Assembly: GCA_017963875.1 (NCBI GenBank)
Contig: JAGCTA010000436.1
Location: forward strand, 1 to 12,537
Length of the DNA stretch: 12,537 nt
Direction of reading: 5' to 3'
From: Victivallales bacterium
GTDB taxonomy: Bacteria > Verrucomicrobiota > Lentisphaeria > Oligosphaerales > Oligosphaeraceae
Below are positions 1 to 7,208 of the stretch, piece after piece. Made by a program: the position numbers and the translations under genes. The notes below the pieces were generated by a model. That model had not been told where the DNA came from. It did no database searches and saw nothing but the letters and a program-made list of their open reading frames with translations. Numbering within the stretch: the first letter of the stretch is position 1; the number at the start of each line of letters is the position of its first letter.

Positions 1-1155
1 GACAAATGTCGCGAAGCCACCGACATCGACATTTACCTTCCCTTGGAAAGGCGTCCAGCGGATGCCCGTCGCCGAGGCTCCTGATGAGACAGTCAGAGTG
101 GCGCCCACGTTCACGGCCGTGTTTTCCACCTTGCCGCCGTCGAGTACGCTTACCTGGACTCTGGAGACCACAAGGGAACTCACCACGCCGCCGCTGTAAA
201 TTATCATGCTCCCGTTATGCATTGTCATGGTGTTTGCCGTGCCGCCGTTCACGTGCACGACGCCTGCACTCAAGATGGTGCTTACCACGGTGCCGCCGAT
301 GGACATGCCGCCGTTGCTTATGGTCACGCTCTGTACTTCGCCGCCAGCGTTGACGACCAGGGCGCCAAAATTGTTAGACACGCTGCTCGCACTGCCCTTT
401 TTGAAGACACCCGAAACAACGCCGCCTTCGATGAACATGCTGCCGTTATTCAGTGTCGCATTATCCACTTTACCGCCACCAGAGACGGTTACGATGCCGT
501 TGAAATTCACTGTCGCATTCGACACCAAACCGCCGTTGTTAACGGTCATGACGGCGGAGGTCTGTACCGTCGCACTCAACACAATACCGCCGTTTTCAAC
601 TAGCAGAGTGTCTGTTCCGGGGCCAATAGTCTTTTCAATGACTACTTGGCTGTTTGTCACGACGTAATCCGACGCATAGCGATTCAGTCCCTCGCCGCCG
701 TGGTCCATGCCGTGGACGATATGCTCCGTCTCATGCGCGATGACGGAGACGACCATTTGAGCGTTCGCGGAGGAATCCAGGAGGACGAAGGCGTTGTCGT
801 CGTGAATCTGGTTGCCCGAGTCGATAGTCTCGGCGAGGCCCAGGAAGGAGCCGTATTCGTCGAAGGCGGAGGTGACGCCAATATATACCGTGGAGAATGC
901 TCTGCCGGTCGGGAGTTCGGCGGTGAACACGACATCGTCGCCGAACTGCGCGTTGAGGGTTTCGACAATGAGCGTGATGGCGGCGGTATCGAAGCCAGAG
1001 TCATCCACGACGACATTGGAGACGGCGATATCCAGGTCGCGGTTGACGTAGGAAGTTTCCGCTCCGTCGAAGTCAAGATAGACAATCTGTGGGGCGACCA
1101 GTTGGGAGATGACTGTCTGGATGCCACTATTCAGCGTGAAGACTTCTTCTGACAT
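1..1155 (-). CDS. Putative surface metalloprotease/adhesin with autotransporter-type strand-loop-strand repeats (partial, 3' end off the window)
   Basis: The minus-strand frame is open from an ATG at 1153-1155 to the left edge, giving 385 residues with no stop. I translated it by hand. Residues about 20-165 form a compact head containing HETEH (H141, E142, H145) followed by HGMDHGG, with H152 as a possible third zinc ligand. This is HExxHxxxGxxHGG, one residue longer than the classical metzincin spacing. From about residue 185 onward there are roughly ten degenerate repeats of 16-27 residues with a recurring GG (for example 189-190, 208-209, 227-228, 304-305, 322-323, 340-341) in beta-strand/turn rhythm, like autotransporter passenger (AIDA-type) repeats. 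No N-terminal signal peptide is visible, so any export signal must lie at the missing C-terminus. I recall the same head-plus-repeat design in Lentisphaerota proteins. The start is supported by AGGG 11 bases upstream. Protease activity is inferred from the motif only. Confidence 0.72.
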   Translation of the reverse strand, partial: MSEEVFTLNSGIQTVISQLVAPQIVYLDFDGAETSYVNRDLDIAVSNVVVDDSGFDTAAITLIVETLNAQFGDDVVFTAELPTGRAFSTVYIGVTSAFDEYGSFLGLAETIDSGNQIHDDNAFVLLDSSANAQMVVSVIAHETEHIVHGMDHGGEGLNRYASDYVVTNSQVVIEKTIGPGTDTLLVENGGIVLSATVQTSAVMTVNNGGLVSNATVNFNGIVTVSGGGKVDNATLNNGSMFIEGGVVSGVFKKGSASSVSNNFGALVVNAGGEVQSVTISNGGMSIGGTVVSTILSAGVVHVNGGTANTMTMHNGSMIIYSGGVVSSLVVSRVQVSVLDGGKVENTAVNVGATLTVSSGASATGIRWTPFQGKVNVDVGGFATFV

Positions 1156-1193
1156 ATTTTAATTCCCTAGAGATTTTTCGGTCATGAAAACTG

Positions 1194-1254
1194 TATGTAA
1201 TTTACCACGTTTTCAAGGTTTTTCTATATGTAATTCACCACGTTTTCAAGATTT
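1194..1254 (-). repeat. Tandem direct repeat (2 x 28 bp, 33-bp period) upstream of the repeat-protein gene
   Basis: Copies at 1194-1221 and 1227-1254 match at 26 of 28 positions; the differences are at 1203/1236 and 1218/1251. Read in the direction of the downstream minus-strand gene, each copy contains CTTGAAAACGTGGT followed by AATTACATA. The last copy ends 39 bp before that gene's start codon. The 33-bp period is close to three helical turns, which suits two regulator dimers bound on one face of the DNA. In the distal copy, TTGAAA is followed 17 bp later by TAGAAA, a passable -35/-10 pair. Whether this is an operator, a promoter or both is inference. Confidence 0.6.
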
Positions 1255-1262
1255 CCATTGTG

Positions 1263-1280
1263 CCTCGGACCAGCCCGAGG
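1263..1280 (-). terminator. GC-rich hairpin downstream of the glycoside hydrolase gene
   Basis: CCTCGG at 1263-1268 pairs with CCGAGG at 1275-1280 around a 6-base loop, 34 bp past the stop codon of the glycoside hydrolase gene. No T-run follows on either strand, so it is not a canonical intrinsic terminator. It could be a weak terminator or a 3'-end stabilising hairpin. Confidence 0.35.
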
Positions 1281-1313
1281 AAAGCAGGCCGCCCTCGACA
1301 CTGCCTAGTGCCT

Positions 1314-4277
1314 TTATTTAACAAATCTCACGGGGTGGTAGTTGCTAGTGTCCTTGTACTCGCGGATACGCGAGAGAATCGTTTCACGGACGCCTTCGTC
1401 ATTGTCGTTGACAATCAGATTGAACGACATCTCCAAAGGGCATCCCTCCATGCCAAGCGCCGACCATGGAATCATGATATCGTATTGTGTGATTTTGGTT
1501 GCATCATCACGTTTAACGGCCACGCGCGTTTTAGAGACCGCCAATTCAGGCTTGGAGAAATCCCCCGTGCGATAGACGCATGTCTCGTCACCCACGGATG
1601 TCTTGGCAAAGCCGAACTCCCAATCGACGGCACGCCCAGGAAACAGCATCATCAGTTGCACGCTGTCGCCTTTCCAGAGAAGCGACCCCGTAAACGGCTG
1701 GCTCTGGCGGTCGTCATGGACCATGACCTGCAGTTGAAGTTGCTCATCCGTGGCAGCCAGGCAGTATTCCGCCGAGCAGTCTTCCTTTCCCTTCCACATC
1801 AAATTGACCGTATTGGGTGCGGCTGGTATCAATGAAATCACATCGCGGTCAGCCCCAAGTTTCCATAACGGCTGAGCATCAAATCCGTCATTGACCTTGA
1901 TTTCTGGAATCCGATGGCACTGGACGCTTCCAAGCCCCTTGACAACACCGTTTAGCGTCCATTCAATGCCAAGTTCGAGAGGTTCATTGCCAGCCTCCCC
2001 AAAATGCCGAACTGCCGCCAGTTGAACTGGAATCACCGTACCGCCAGGCGGTACCTGCACATCCACCGTCTCTGCCTGCGCCTTCAGGCTGTGGGGCAAT
2101 AGTTTCAACCCCAATGATATCGTGCGCCCTGTCGGATTCGACAGCCGTAGATTAAATGGCGAAAAATCTTCGCCTGGTGTCCCTCCTTCAAGAGCGACGG
2201 CCTCCTCAAGAAGCGTCGGCTCGCCTTTCGTGTCACGAACCAAAACAGGCTCGCCAGACACTTGAAGCAAACCAAATCCGCCTGACAATGGCGCGGCCAA
2301 TTCATTGCCGAAAATATCGACGGCCACAGGCTGTTCCGCTTTCATCCAGAACAACCCGCGCCTGTTGGACAACGTCCATGCAGTCAGTGCATGATGGGTC
2401 GGCGTGCGGAACCTGAACACGATGTTCGGCTCTGCCAGACAACGCCCAAGCGGAACCGCGTCTTTCAGATTGCCGCAGACGGTATTGTAGGCGACATAGT
2501 CCGCACGCGGGGAAAAATCGTGGTTCAGCAGCCCGAACAGATTCTCTGGATTCTTCTGGTCGAGGGAATTGCAGCGGAGATTATGCCAAGTATAGCCCGC
2601 GCCGCCTTCGCCAATCGTATAGACGACTTTTTGGAACAACGTGACCGCCTGGACCAACTCGCTGTTGTGGATGGCGCTCATCGCCGTCTCGTTGGCATAC
2701 CATGGTTTGACAATGCCGTTGCGGGCCATCATCCTCTTGAGCGCCGCAATCTGTGAGACATACGACCCGAAGGACCCATGCCCATGGAAAGCGACGTAGT
2801 CCACAAATGGGTCGCACAACTTCATCGTGCGCTCCACATAGTCAGGAGTCGAATGCGCCATGGAAGGTATCGCGCCTGAATAACCGCCATTCATCAGTCG
2901 CACGCCTGGCGCGTATGCGTCCAATTCCTCGCGCGCCGCTTTAATCAAGGTGACGTAGTCCTCGGGCGAAAAATTGGCGAAATGAGGCAGTTCAGGCTCG
3001 TTCCAGACCTCGAAAAATCTGACGCGCGTGCCATATCTTTTCGCTATTTCACGCACAAAAGTGCGGAAGGCTCCCATTTCGGGCAACGGCATCCCCTTTC
3101 TGCCGTTCAGCCCTGGATGGGACGGCGGCACAAACGGTTCCCACGTGGGGTCAACCGCCCAATTCGGGGTATAGCAAAAACTCGACTCCAACTCAAGACC
3201 ATAATCCGCAGCCAGATTCACCGTGCGCTCATATTGCTCGAAATCAAAGGCATGGGGTATCCGCTGCATCCCTCGCCAATCCGTCCCGTTCCGCAGGACC
3301 TTCACCCCAATCCGAGCCGCAGCGCGGACTGCGCGTGCCTGGTCTCCTGGCGGAATCCAGAACAACTGAGACTGGATGCCGAACAAAAAGCCCTCCGCCC
3401 TGCCAGCCGTCGGCCCAACGGAGCGAAACACTGCGAAACTACTGCGATATTTGCGGAAAGAGCCGTCGTCCAGCCGAAGGGTCGCCTTGACCGTATATAA
3501 TCCACAACGCGAAATCGCGGGAACATTCATCACAGCGCTTCCCCCGCCTGGCAAAGACAACTTGCTTTTGTCCTCGAACACAATCCTGTCGTATGCGTCT
3601 TCGACCGTCAATTCTGCATCGACTTCCAACGGCTCGGCATGACCATTGTAGAAAAATACAGGCTGAGCAGAACCATCGTCTGGAAGACGGCATACAGGAT
3701 ATTCGCGCCCCAAATCCATCCAGACCGCCTGCAATTTGTCCACATTGGCATGGAAACGGATTTCCGTCGCCTGAACCTGCCCAGAAGTGCCTTTGGCATA
3801 GTTGATGCACATCGAATCGAAACTGACTGGAAAATCCAGTTTTCTATTGCGCTTGTCACCCCATGTGATCGCCTCGGAGTTCGGCGTGATTTTCCATTCA
3901 AGCGTTTGCTTGGAGGCTTTCTTTAGCGGAATGGGATAGGAAAACGTCTCGCCTTCCTTGTCCCGCAGTCGAATGGAAATCGAATTGACGTTCGTCCCCT
4001 CGGCCAACTCTATCGCCATTGATACATTCAATTCCTTGAAATCAGAGAAATGCAAATTCGTCACCAATCCGAATTCCATTCTCCCGCGTTCCTCTGGCTC
4101 CCATGAAAAACACATCTGGCGACCGTCTGGATGCGGCTCAATGTGCTGGTGCTCCTCCCAGGCCTTCGGACGTGAGAATTTTATCTTCGTGAACTGAACC
4201 GTCTGCCCAGAAAGAAAACATGGCATAGAACAGCCAATAAGAAAAACAACGGCGAAGATTGCTATGGAATATCTCAT
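1314..4277 (-). CDS. Multidomain lipoprotein glycoside hydrolase, clan GH-A (GH39/GH5-like) with C-terminal CBM9-like domain
   Basis: The 987-residue protein starts with a lipoprotein signal; the lipobox L13-I14-G15-C16 predicts lipidation at Cys16. Residues about 25-180 look like a jelly-roll carbohydrate-binding domain and 185-285 like an Ig-type linker domain. Residues 290-600 form a (beta/alpha)8 barrel containing FEVWNEPE (acid/base E427) and WYANE (nucleophile E530), the two-glutamate pattern of retaining clan GH-A enzymes. A small beta-domain follows (about 612-685, VDIFGNEL), then an Ig-like segment (about 700-790) and a CBM9/DOMON-like domain (795-987, ending in the NDNDEGVRE...YHPVRF pattern). 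It would cleave a glycosidic bond at the cell envelope; the substrate cannot be read from sequence. GAGGA lies 7 bases before the ATG, and a sigma70-like promoter is about 58 bp upstream. It is transcribed divergently from the cupin regulator. A GH39-like label is likely but not certain. Confidence 0.85.
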   Translation of the reverse strand: MRYSIAIFAVVFLIGCSMPCFLSGQTVQFTKIKFSRPKAWEEHQHIEPHPDGRQMCFSWEPEERGRMEFGLVTNLHFSDFKELNVSMAIELAEGTNVNSISIRLRDKEGETFSYPIPLKKASKQTLEWKITPNSEAITWGDKRNRKLDFPVSFDSMCINYAKGTSGQVQATEIRFHANVDKLQAVWMDLGREYPVCRLPDDGSAQPVFFYNGHAEPLEVDAELTVEDAYDRIVFEDKSKLSLPGGGSAVMNVPAISRCGLYTVKATLRLDDGSFRKYRSSFAVFRSVGPTAGRAEGFLFGIQSQLFWIPPGDQARAVRAAARIGVKVLRNGTDWRGMQRIPHAFDFEQYERTVNLAADYGLELESSFCYTPNWAVDPTWEPFVPPSHPGLNGRKGMPLPEMGAFRTFVREIAKRYGTRVRFFEVWNEPELPHFANFSPEDYVTLIKAAREELDAYAPGVRLMNGGYSGAIPSMAHSTPDYVERTMKLCDPFVDYVAFHGHGSFGSYVSQIAALKRMMARNGIVKPWYANETAMSAIHNSELVQAVTLFQKVVYTIGEGGAGYTWHNLRCNSLDQKNPENLFGLLNHDFSPRADYVAYNTVCGNLKDAVPLGRCLAEPNIVFRFRTPTHHALTAWTLSNRRGLFWMKAEQPVAVDIFGNELAAPLSGGFGLLQVSGEPVLVRDTKGEPTLLEEAVALEGGTPGEDFSPFNLRLSNPTGRTISLGLKLLPHSLKAQAETVDVQVPPGGTVIPVQLAAVRHFGEAGNEPLELGIEWTLNGVVKGLGSVQCHRIPEIKVNDGFDAQPLWKLGADRDVISLIPAAPNTVNLMWKGKEDCSAEYCLAATDEQLQLQVMVHDDRQSQPFTGSLLWKGDSVQLMMLFPGRAVDWEFGFAKTSVGDETCVYRTGDFSKPELAVSKTRVAVKRDDATKITQYDIMIPWSALGMEGCPLEMSFNLIVNDNDEGVRETILSRIREYKDTSNYHPVRFVK

Positions 4278-4296
4278 GTTTGTTCCTCAAGGAAAA

Positions 4297-4311
4297 AAAG
4301 GACAGTTTTAA
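4297..4311 (+). repeat. 15-bp motif AAAGGACAGTTTTAA (copy 1 of 2), near the glycoside hydrolase start
   Basis: This motif recurs at 4521-4535 as AAAGGTCAGTTTTAA, with 14 of 15 bases identical and the same orientation. Copy 1 lies 20 bp upstream of the glycoside hydrolase start codon, between the -10 element and the gene. It is a candidate operator or leader element; the function is inferred from placement only. Confidence 0.4.
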
Positions 4312-4334
4312 TACTTGAATCGATGCACGGACAT

Positions 4335-4363
4335 AGTGTAATACATTCTGCGTTATGTGTCAA
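4335..4363 (-). promoter_or_regulatory. Sigma70-type promoter for the glycoside hydrolase gene
   Basis: On the minus strand a perfect -35 TTGACA (4358-4363) is separated by exactly 17 bp from TACACT (4335-4340, 4/6 to consensus). The predicted 5' leader is about 50 nt before the ATG at 4277. This is the best promoter match I can find in the window. Confidence 0.65.
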
Positions 4364-4415
4364 ACGATGCCATAAATTCATATCTTTTCCACCCTTCTTT
4401 ATCTATTTCAATCTC

Positions 4416-4443
4416 TTGCAATTCATTGACTCAGCATTATATT
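4416..4443 (+). promoter_or_regulatory. Candidate promoter for the XRE-cupin regulator
   Basis: TTGCAA (4416-4421) and TATATT (4438-4443, 5/6 to consensus) are spaced by 16 bp on the plus strand in an AT-rich region, leaving a leader of about 110 nt before the ATG at 4562. That leader contains the perfect 10-bp palindrome CTTAATTAAG (4481-4490) and the second copy of the 15-bp motif (4521-4535), both possible autoregulatory sites. Confidence 0.45.
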
Positions 4444-4480
4444 AAAACAATTTTTTGAAAGGTTCTATTCCCCATATAGG

Positions 4481-4490
4481 CTTAATTAAG
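4481..4490. promoter_or_regulatory. Palindrome CTTAATTAAG, possible operator
   Basis: This is a perfect 10-bp palindrome in the leader between the candidate promoter (-10 at 4438-4443) and the XRE-cupin start at 4562. XRE regulators commonly bind short inverted repeats near their own promoter. In such AT-rich DNA it could also be chance. Confidence 0.3.
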
Positions 4491-4520
4491 CAAACATGGA
4501 GGTTTATGCCTTTGAAAAAC

Positions 4521-4535
4521 AAAGGTCAGTTTTAA
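4521..4535 (+). repeat. 15-bp motif AAAGGTCAGTTTTAA (copy 2 of 2), near the cupin regulator start
   Basis: This is the partner of the motif at 4297-4311. It ends 27 bp before the ATG of the XRE-cupin gene. The two copies sit close to the starts of both divergent genes, which would fit co-regulation by one DNA-binding protein. Confidence 0.4.
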
Positions 4536-4561
4536 AAAATCATTAGCAACAGGTAACAAAG

Positions 4562-5134
4562 ATGCCAGCAAACAATCAAATCGGAACGAAAATCAAAGGT
4601 CTGCGTGAAATGAAACTTGTCACCATCGAAGACCTTGCGGAGCGTAGCCATCTGACAGTTGAGCAAATTCGTCAGATTGAAGCAGGCGAAGTGACGACGT
4701 CACTTACCCCTCTGCTTGCTATTGCTCGCGGTCTTGGCGTTCGACTTGGCACCTTCCTTGATGATGCTGAATTGTCTGGTCCTGTTGTTTCCCGCGCGGG
4801 TGCCAATGAACTCAACCCCGTTCGTTTTTCAGGCGCTGGCGAAGGTTCAGGCCTGGATTTCCACGCTCTGGCGACAAATAAGAGCGACCGCAGCATGGAA
4901 CCGTTCATCATTGACGTCCACGCGCCGACAAAAGATACTTTCGAGGTATCCAGCCACGAAGGAGAAGAGTTCATCTATGTCCTTCAAGGCGAATTGGAAG
5001 TCATCTATGGCAAGGAAACGTTCCACGTCAAAGCAGGCGACAGCATCTACTACGATTCCATCGTTCCGCATCATGTCCACAGCGCCAAAGGCGTCGAGAC
5101 ACGGATTCTTGCTGTCATCTACGCGCCGCATTAG
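4562..5134 (+). CDS. XRE-family transcriptional regulator with C-terminal cupin sensor domain
   Basis: This 190-residue two-domain protein has an N-terminal lambda-repressor-type helix-turn-helix (about residues 7-62; TIEDLAERSHLTVEQIRQIE is the HTH core). Its C-terminal cupin (about 115-187) carries SHEGEEFIYVLQGELEV as the first beta-strand motif (H132, E135/E136) and GDSIYYDS with PHHVHS as the second (H170, H171, H173). Cupins in such regulators bind a small ligand, often through a metal held by these His/Glu residues. The length is typical for the family. The gene lies directly ahead of an acyl-CoA ligase, a pairing I recall from other anaerobes, so the effector is probably that enzyme's acid substrate or CoA product; this is inference. 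The start is chosen because the HTH begins immediately after it; the upstream AGG is weak. Promoter and candidate operators lie at 4416-4535. Confidence 0.88.
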   Translation: MPANNQIGTKIKGLREMKLVTIEDLAERSHLTVEQIRQIEAGEVTTSLTPLLAIARGLGVRLGTFLDDAELSGPVVSRAGANELNPVRFSGAGEGSGLDFHALATNKSDRSMEPFIIDVHAPTKDTFEVSSHEGEEFIYVLQGELEVIYGKETFHVKAGDSIYYDSIVPHHVHSAKGVETRILAVIYAPH

Positions 5135-5160
5135 GCCGAAGTCGGGATGTTTTTTTGAAA

Positions 5161-5188
5161 CGCCAGACTGCCATCATGGCCTCTGGCG
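5161..5188 (+). terminator. Stem-loop between regulator and ligase genes (possible attenuator)
   Basis: CGCCAGA (5161-5167) pairs perfectly with TCTGGCG (5182-5188); inside it GCC (5170-5172) and GGC (5178-5180) can pair again, giving a stacked hairpin. It begins 26 bp after the regulator stop codon. No T-run follows on the plus strand (a T7 run lies just before it), so full termination is doubtful. It may reduce read-through or protect the regulator mRNA 3' end. Confidence 0.4.
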
Positions 5189-5236
5189 GAGTGGAATTCG
5201 GCAGGCGCGGTGCTATGATTGGCTTTTCCGCGCCCG

Positions 5237-5265
5237 TTGTTTTTCCGTCAATTCATTTTTATACT
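5237..5265 (+). promoter_or_regulatory. Candidate internal promoter for the acyl-CoA ligase gene
   Basis: TTGTTT (5237-5242) and TATACT (5260-5265, 5/6 to the -10 consensus) are spaced by 17 bp. The -10 ends 36 bp before the ligase ATG at 5302. Together with the hairpin at 5161-5188 and the 167-bp gap, this suggests that the ligase can be transcribed apart from the regulator. Confidence 0.45.
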
Positions 5266-5301
5266 TAAAATTAACCTGGTTGCCAGATTGGGTTTGATAT
5301 T

Positions 5302-6981
5302 ATGAAACACTACGATTCACTTTTCACCGAACAAACTATCGGACAATTCTTCGACGGTCTCGTCAAAACACAGCCTGACCATCCGTTCATCATGTACCCC
5401 GACCGCGGTCTCGTCTGGAGTTACAAGGACTTCGACAAGCGGACAGACGACATGGCGAAAGGGCTTATGGCCATCGGCGTCAAGCCAGGCGACCACGTCG
5501 GCGTCTGGGCACGCAACGTCCCCGAATGGCTGACACTCATGTTCGCGACCGCCAAAATGGGAGCAGTGCTCGTCACCATCAACACGAACTACAAATCGCA
5601 TGAACTTGAATATCTGGTCAAGCAGTCCGACATGCACACCATCGCCATTGTCGATGGGCTGCGTGATGTCAGTTACATCGATGTCATGTATGAATTGGTT
5701 CCTGAACTGCGCGAACATCCGCGCGGGCATCTCAAGAGCGCACGCTTCCCACGCCTGAAGAATGTGGTCTATCTCGGTCAGGAAAAGCATCGCGGCATGT
5801 ACACGAGCATGGAACTGTTCCAACTCGGCGGCAGTTTTGGCGACGATGAACTCAACAAACTGAAAGCAAACGTCAAGAACACGGATGTCGTCAACATGCA
5901 ATATACGTCTGGCACGACGGGATTCCCGAAAGGCGTCATGCTGACGCATCGTAACATCCTGAACAACGGCTTCTATATTGGCGAGCGCCAGAAATTCACG
6001 AATGCCGACCGCGTCTGCCTGCCCGTGCCGCTGTTCCATTGCTTCGGCTGCGTGCTTGGAATCATGGCGATTCTGAGCCATGGGGCGACGGCTGTCATGG
6101 TCGAGAACTTCGACCCGCTGATCGTGCTCGCGTCCATTCAGCATACAAAAGCCACGGCCGTCTATGGCGTGCCGACGATGTATATTGCCGAACTCAACCA
6201 TCCGATGTTCAGCATGTTTGACTTAACCAGCCTCCGCACGGGCATCATCTCTGGTGCCGTCTGCCCAGTCGAAGTCGTCAAGGCGTGTATTGAGAAGATG
6301 CACATGGCTGAAATCACCATTCCGTATGGATTGACTGAGGCCGCGCCTGTCTTCACGATGAGCGATGCCGACGAGCCGTCATTGCAGCGCCGCGCCGAAA
6401 CCGTCGGGCAGGGGCAGCCGTTTATTGAAATCAAGGTCATTGATCCCGAAACGGGCAAAATCGTTCCCCCGAACACGCCTGGCGAACTCTGCTGCCGTGG
6501 CTACAATGTCATGAAAGGCTACTACAACATGCCAGAGGAAACCGCCAAGGCCATCGACAAAGACGGCTGGCTCCACAGCGGCGACCTCGGCACCGTTGAT
6601 GAAGACGGCTACTACCGCATCACGGGACGCCTCAAGGACATGATCATCCGTGGTGGCGAAAACATCTATCCTCGCGAAATCGAAGAGTTCCTGCTGACGA
6701 ACAAAGACATCCAGGACGCTCAGGTCGTCGGCATCCCCGACCAGAAATACGGCGAGGTCGTCGGCGCATTTGTCATCCCGATGCCTGGAAAGGACTTCAC
6801 TGAGGACGACCTTCGTGACTACTGCAAGAACCGCATCGCGTTCTACAAGACGCCGAAGCACTTCTTCATCGTCAAAGAGTTCCCGCAGACGGCCAGCGGC
6901 AAAATCCAGAAATTCAAACTGCGCGAAATGGCTAAGGAGATTCTCGGCATCAGCGGTGAAATCTTCAACAAAGCGAAGTGA
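5302..6981 (+). CDS. AMP-forming acyl-CoA synthetase (fatty-acid/carboxylate-CoA ligase)
   Basis: The 559-residue protein has all core motifs of the ANL adenylating superfamily in order: the P-loop [11 protein letters not shown] (201-211), YGLTE (342-346), the aspartate loop SGDLG (426-430), the hinge GRLKDMI (442-448) with RGGENIYP, and the C-terminal [10 protein letters not shown] whose Lys534 is the adenylation lysine. It would activate a carboxylic acid with ATP to an acyl-adenylate and transfer it to CoA in the cytoplasm. The similarity pattern suggests a medium- to long-chain fatty-acid ligase, but the chain length or aromatic preference cannot be read reliably. No Shine-Dalgarno is obvious before the ATG; the start is taken because the conserved N-terminus begins there. 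It follows the XRE-cupin regulator in the same direction and is convergent with the esterase operon downstream. Acetyl-CoA synthetase is less likely because of the shorter length (about 650 residues in that family). Confidence 0.92.
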   Translation: MKHYDSLFTEQTIGQFFDGLVKTQPDHPFIMYPDRGLVWSYKDFDKRTDDMAKGLMAIGVKPGDHVGVWARNVPEWLTLMFATAKMGAVLVTINTNYKSHELEYLVKQSDMHTIAIVDGLRDVSYIDVMYELVPELREHPRGHLKSARFPRLKNVVYLGQEKHRGMYTSMELFQLGGSFGDDELNKLKANVKNTDVVNMQYTSGTTGFPKGVMLTHRNILNNGFYIGERQKFTNADRVCLPVPLFHCFGCVLGIMAILSHGATAVMVENFDPLIVLASIQHTKATAVYGVPTMYIAELNHPMFSMFDLTSLRTGIISGAVCPVEVVKACIEKMHMAEITIPYGLTEAAPVFTMSDADEPSLQRRAETVGQGQPFIEIKVIDPETGKIVPPNTPGELCCRGYNVMKGYYNMPEETAKAIDKDGWLHSGDLGTVDEDGYYRITGRLKDMIIRGGENIYPREIEEFLLTNKDIQDAQVVGIPDQKYGEVVGAFVIPMPGKDFTEDDLRDYCKNRIAFYKTPKHFFIVKEFPQTASGKIQKFKLREMAKEILGISGEIFNKAK

Positions 6982-7124
6982 ATCATGCAATGCACAACCA
7001 CTTCGGAATCTTTGCACAGTCTCGTTGGTCTATGCAATTACCTGAAAATATATACTTGGGTTTTCTAGAGATTTTAGAAGTTGGCTAGTGGCTGGAGGTG
7101 GTCTGCCAGACAATTACTGCCAGG

Positions 7125-7204
7125 GAACTCAAGTATATAATTCCCCAATGCTCTGTTCCACAGAGGGTAGGTTCGACCTCTTGAGGTCGGAATCCTTTGA
7201 GTTC
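7125..7204 (+). ncRNA. Candidate structured RNA: closed multi-stem element of unknown class
   Basis: An 80-nt segment folds by eye into a closed multibranch shape. GAACTCAA (7125-7132) pairs with TTGAGTTC (7197-7204), with G7133-T7196 adding a wobble pair. ATTCC (7140-7144) can pair with GGAAT (7189-7193). Enclosed are two hairpins: CTCTG/CAGAG (7151-7155/7161-7165) with a 5-base loop, and CGACCT/AGGTCG (7174-7179/7184-7189) with a CTTG tetraloop. A strong intrinsic terminator starts 5 bp later on the plus strand. AGGT at 7169-7172 could compete for ACCT, giving an alternative fold. It is not a tRNA (no D or anticodon arm geometry), and I cannot match it to 6S, SRP, tmRNA or a known riboswitch. 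It could be the 3'UTR of the ligase, a small RNA, or a short mobile inverted-repeat element. Confidence 0.5.
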
Positions 7205-7208
7205 GTTT

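Noticed and set aside
646..1152. Plus-strand open frame of 168 codons across the left-hand gene
   Set aside because: It lies opposite the metalloprotease/repeat gene, whose minus-strand frame encodes HExxH and ordered repeats; this frame shows no recognisable motif.
1167..1177. 11-bp CTAGAGATTTT shared with 7065-7075
   Set aside because: An 11-mer shared between two places is expected by chance several times in a window of this size, and the contexts are unrelated.
1194..1254. Start of a CRISPR array
   Set aside because: There are only two copies, separated by 5 bp rather than by spacers of about 30 bp, so it is a tandem operator-like repeat and not a CRISPR.
5317..6201. Minus-strand open frame of 294 codons opposite the acyl-CoA ligase
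   Set aside because: The plus strand encodes all ANL motifs across this stretch. The His/Asp-rich antisense product is typical of a shadow of a codon-biased gene.
6379..7017. Minus-strand open frame of 212 codons opposite the end of the ligase gene
   Set aside because: It is antisense to conserved ligase motifs (hinge, catalytic Lys534), has no family resemblance and would be convergent with nothing sensible.
7025..7056. Full sigma70 promoter (TTGGTC ... TATACT) for the RNA candidate
   Set aside because: The spacer is 20 bp, outside the usual 16-18, so only the -10-like hexamer is noted, not a promoter call.
7125..7204. Integron attC site or MITE
   Set aside because: There is no GTTRRRY/RYYYAAC core, no target-site duplication beside the inverted ends, and no integrase or transposase in the window; the following terminator favours an RNA.
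7165..7205. tRNA gene, because of GGTTCGA resembling a T-arm
   Set aside because: The 5-bp/7-base T-arm geometry does not form, no D-arm or anticodon loop can be placed, and the outer stem is 8 bp with no proper discriminator or CCA end.
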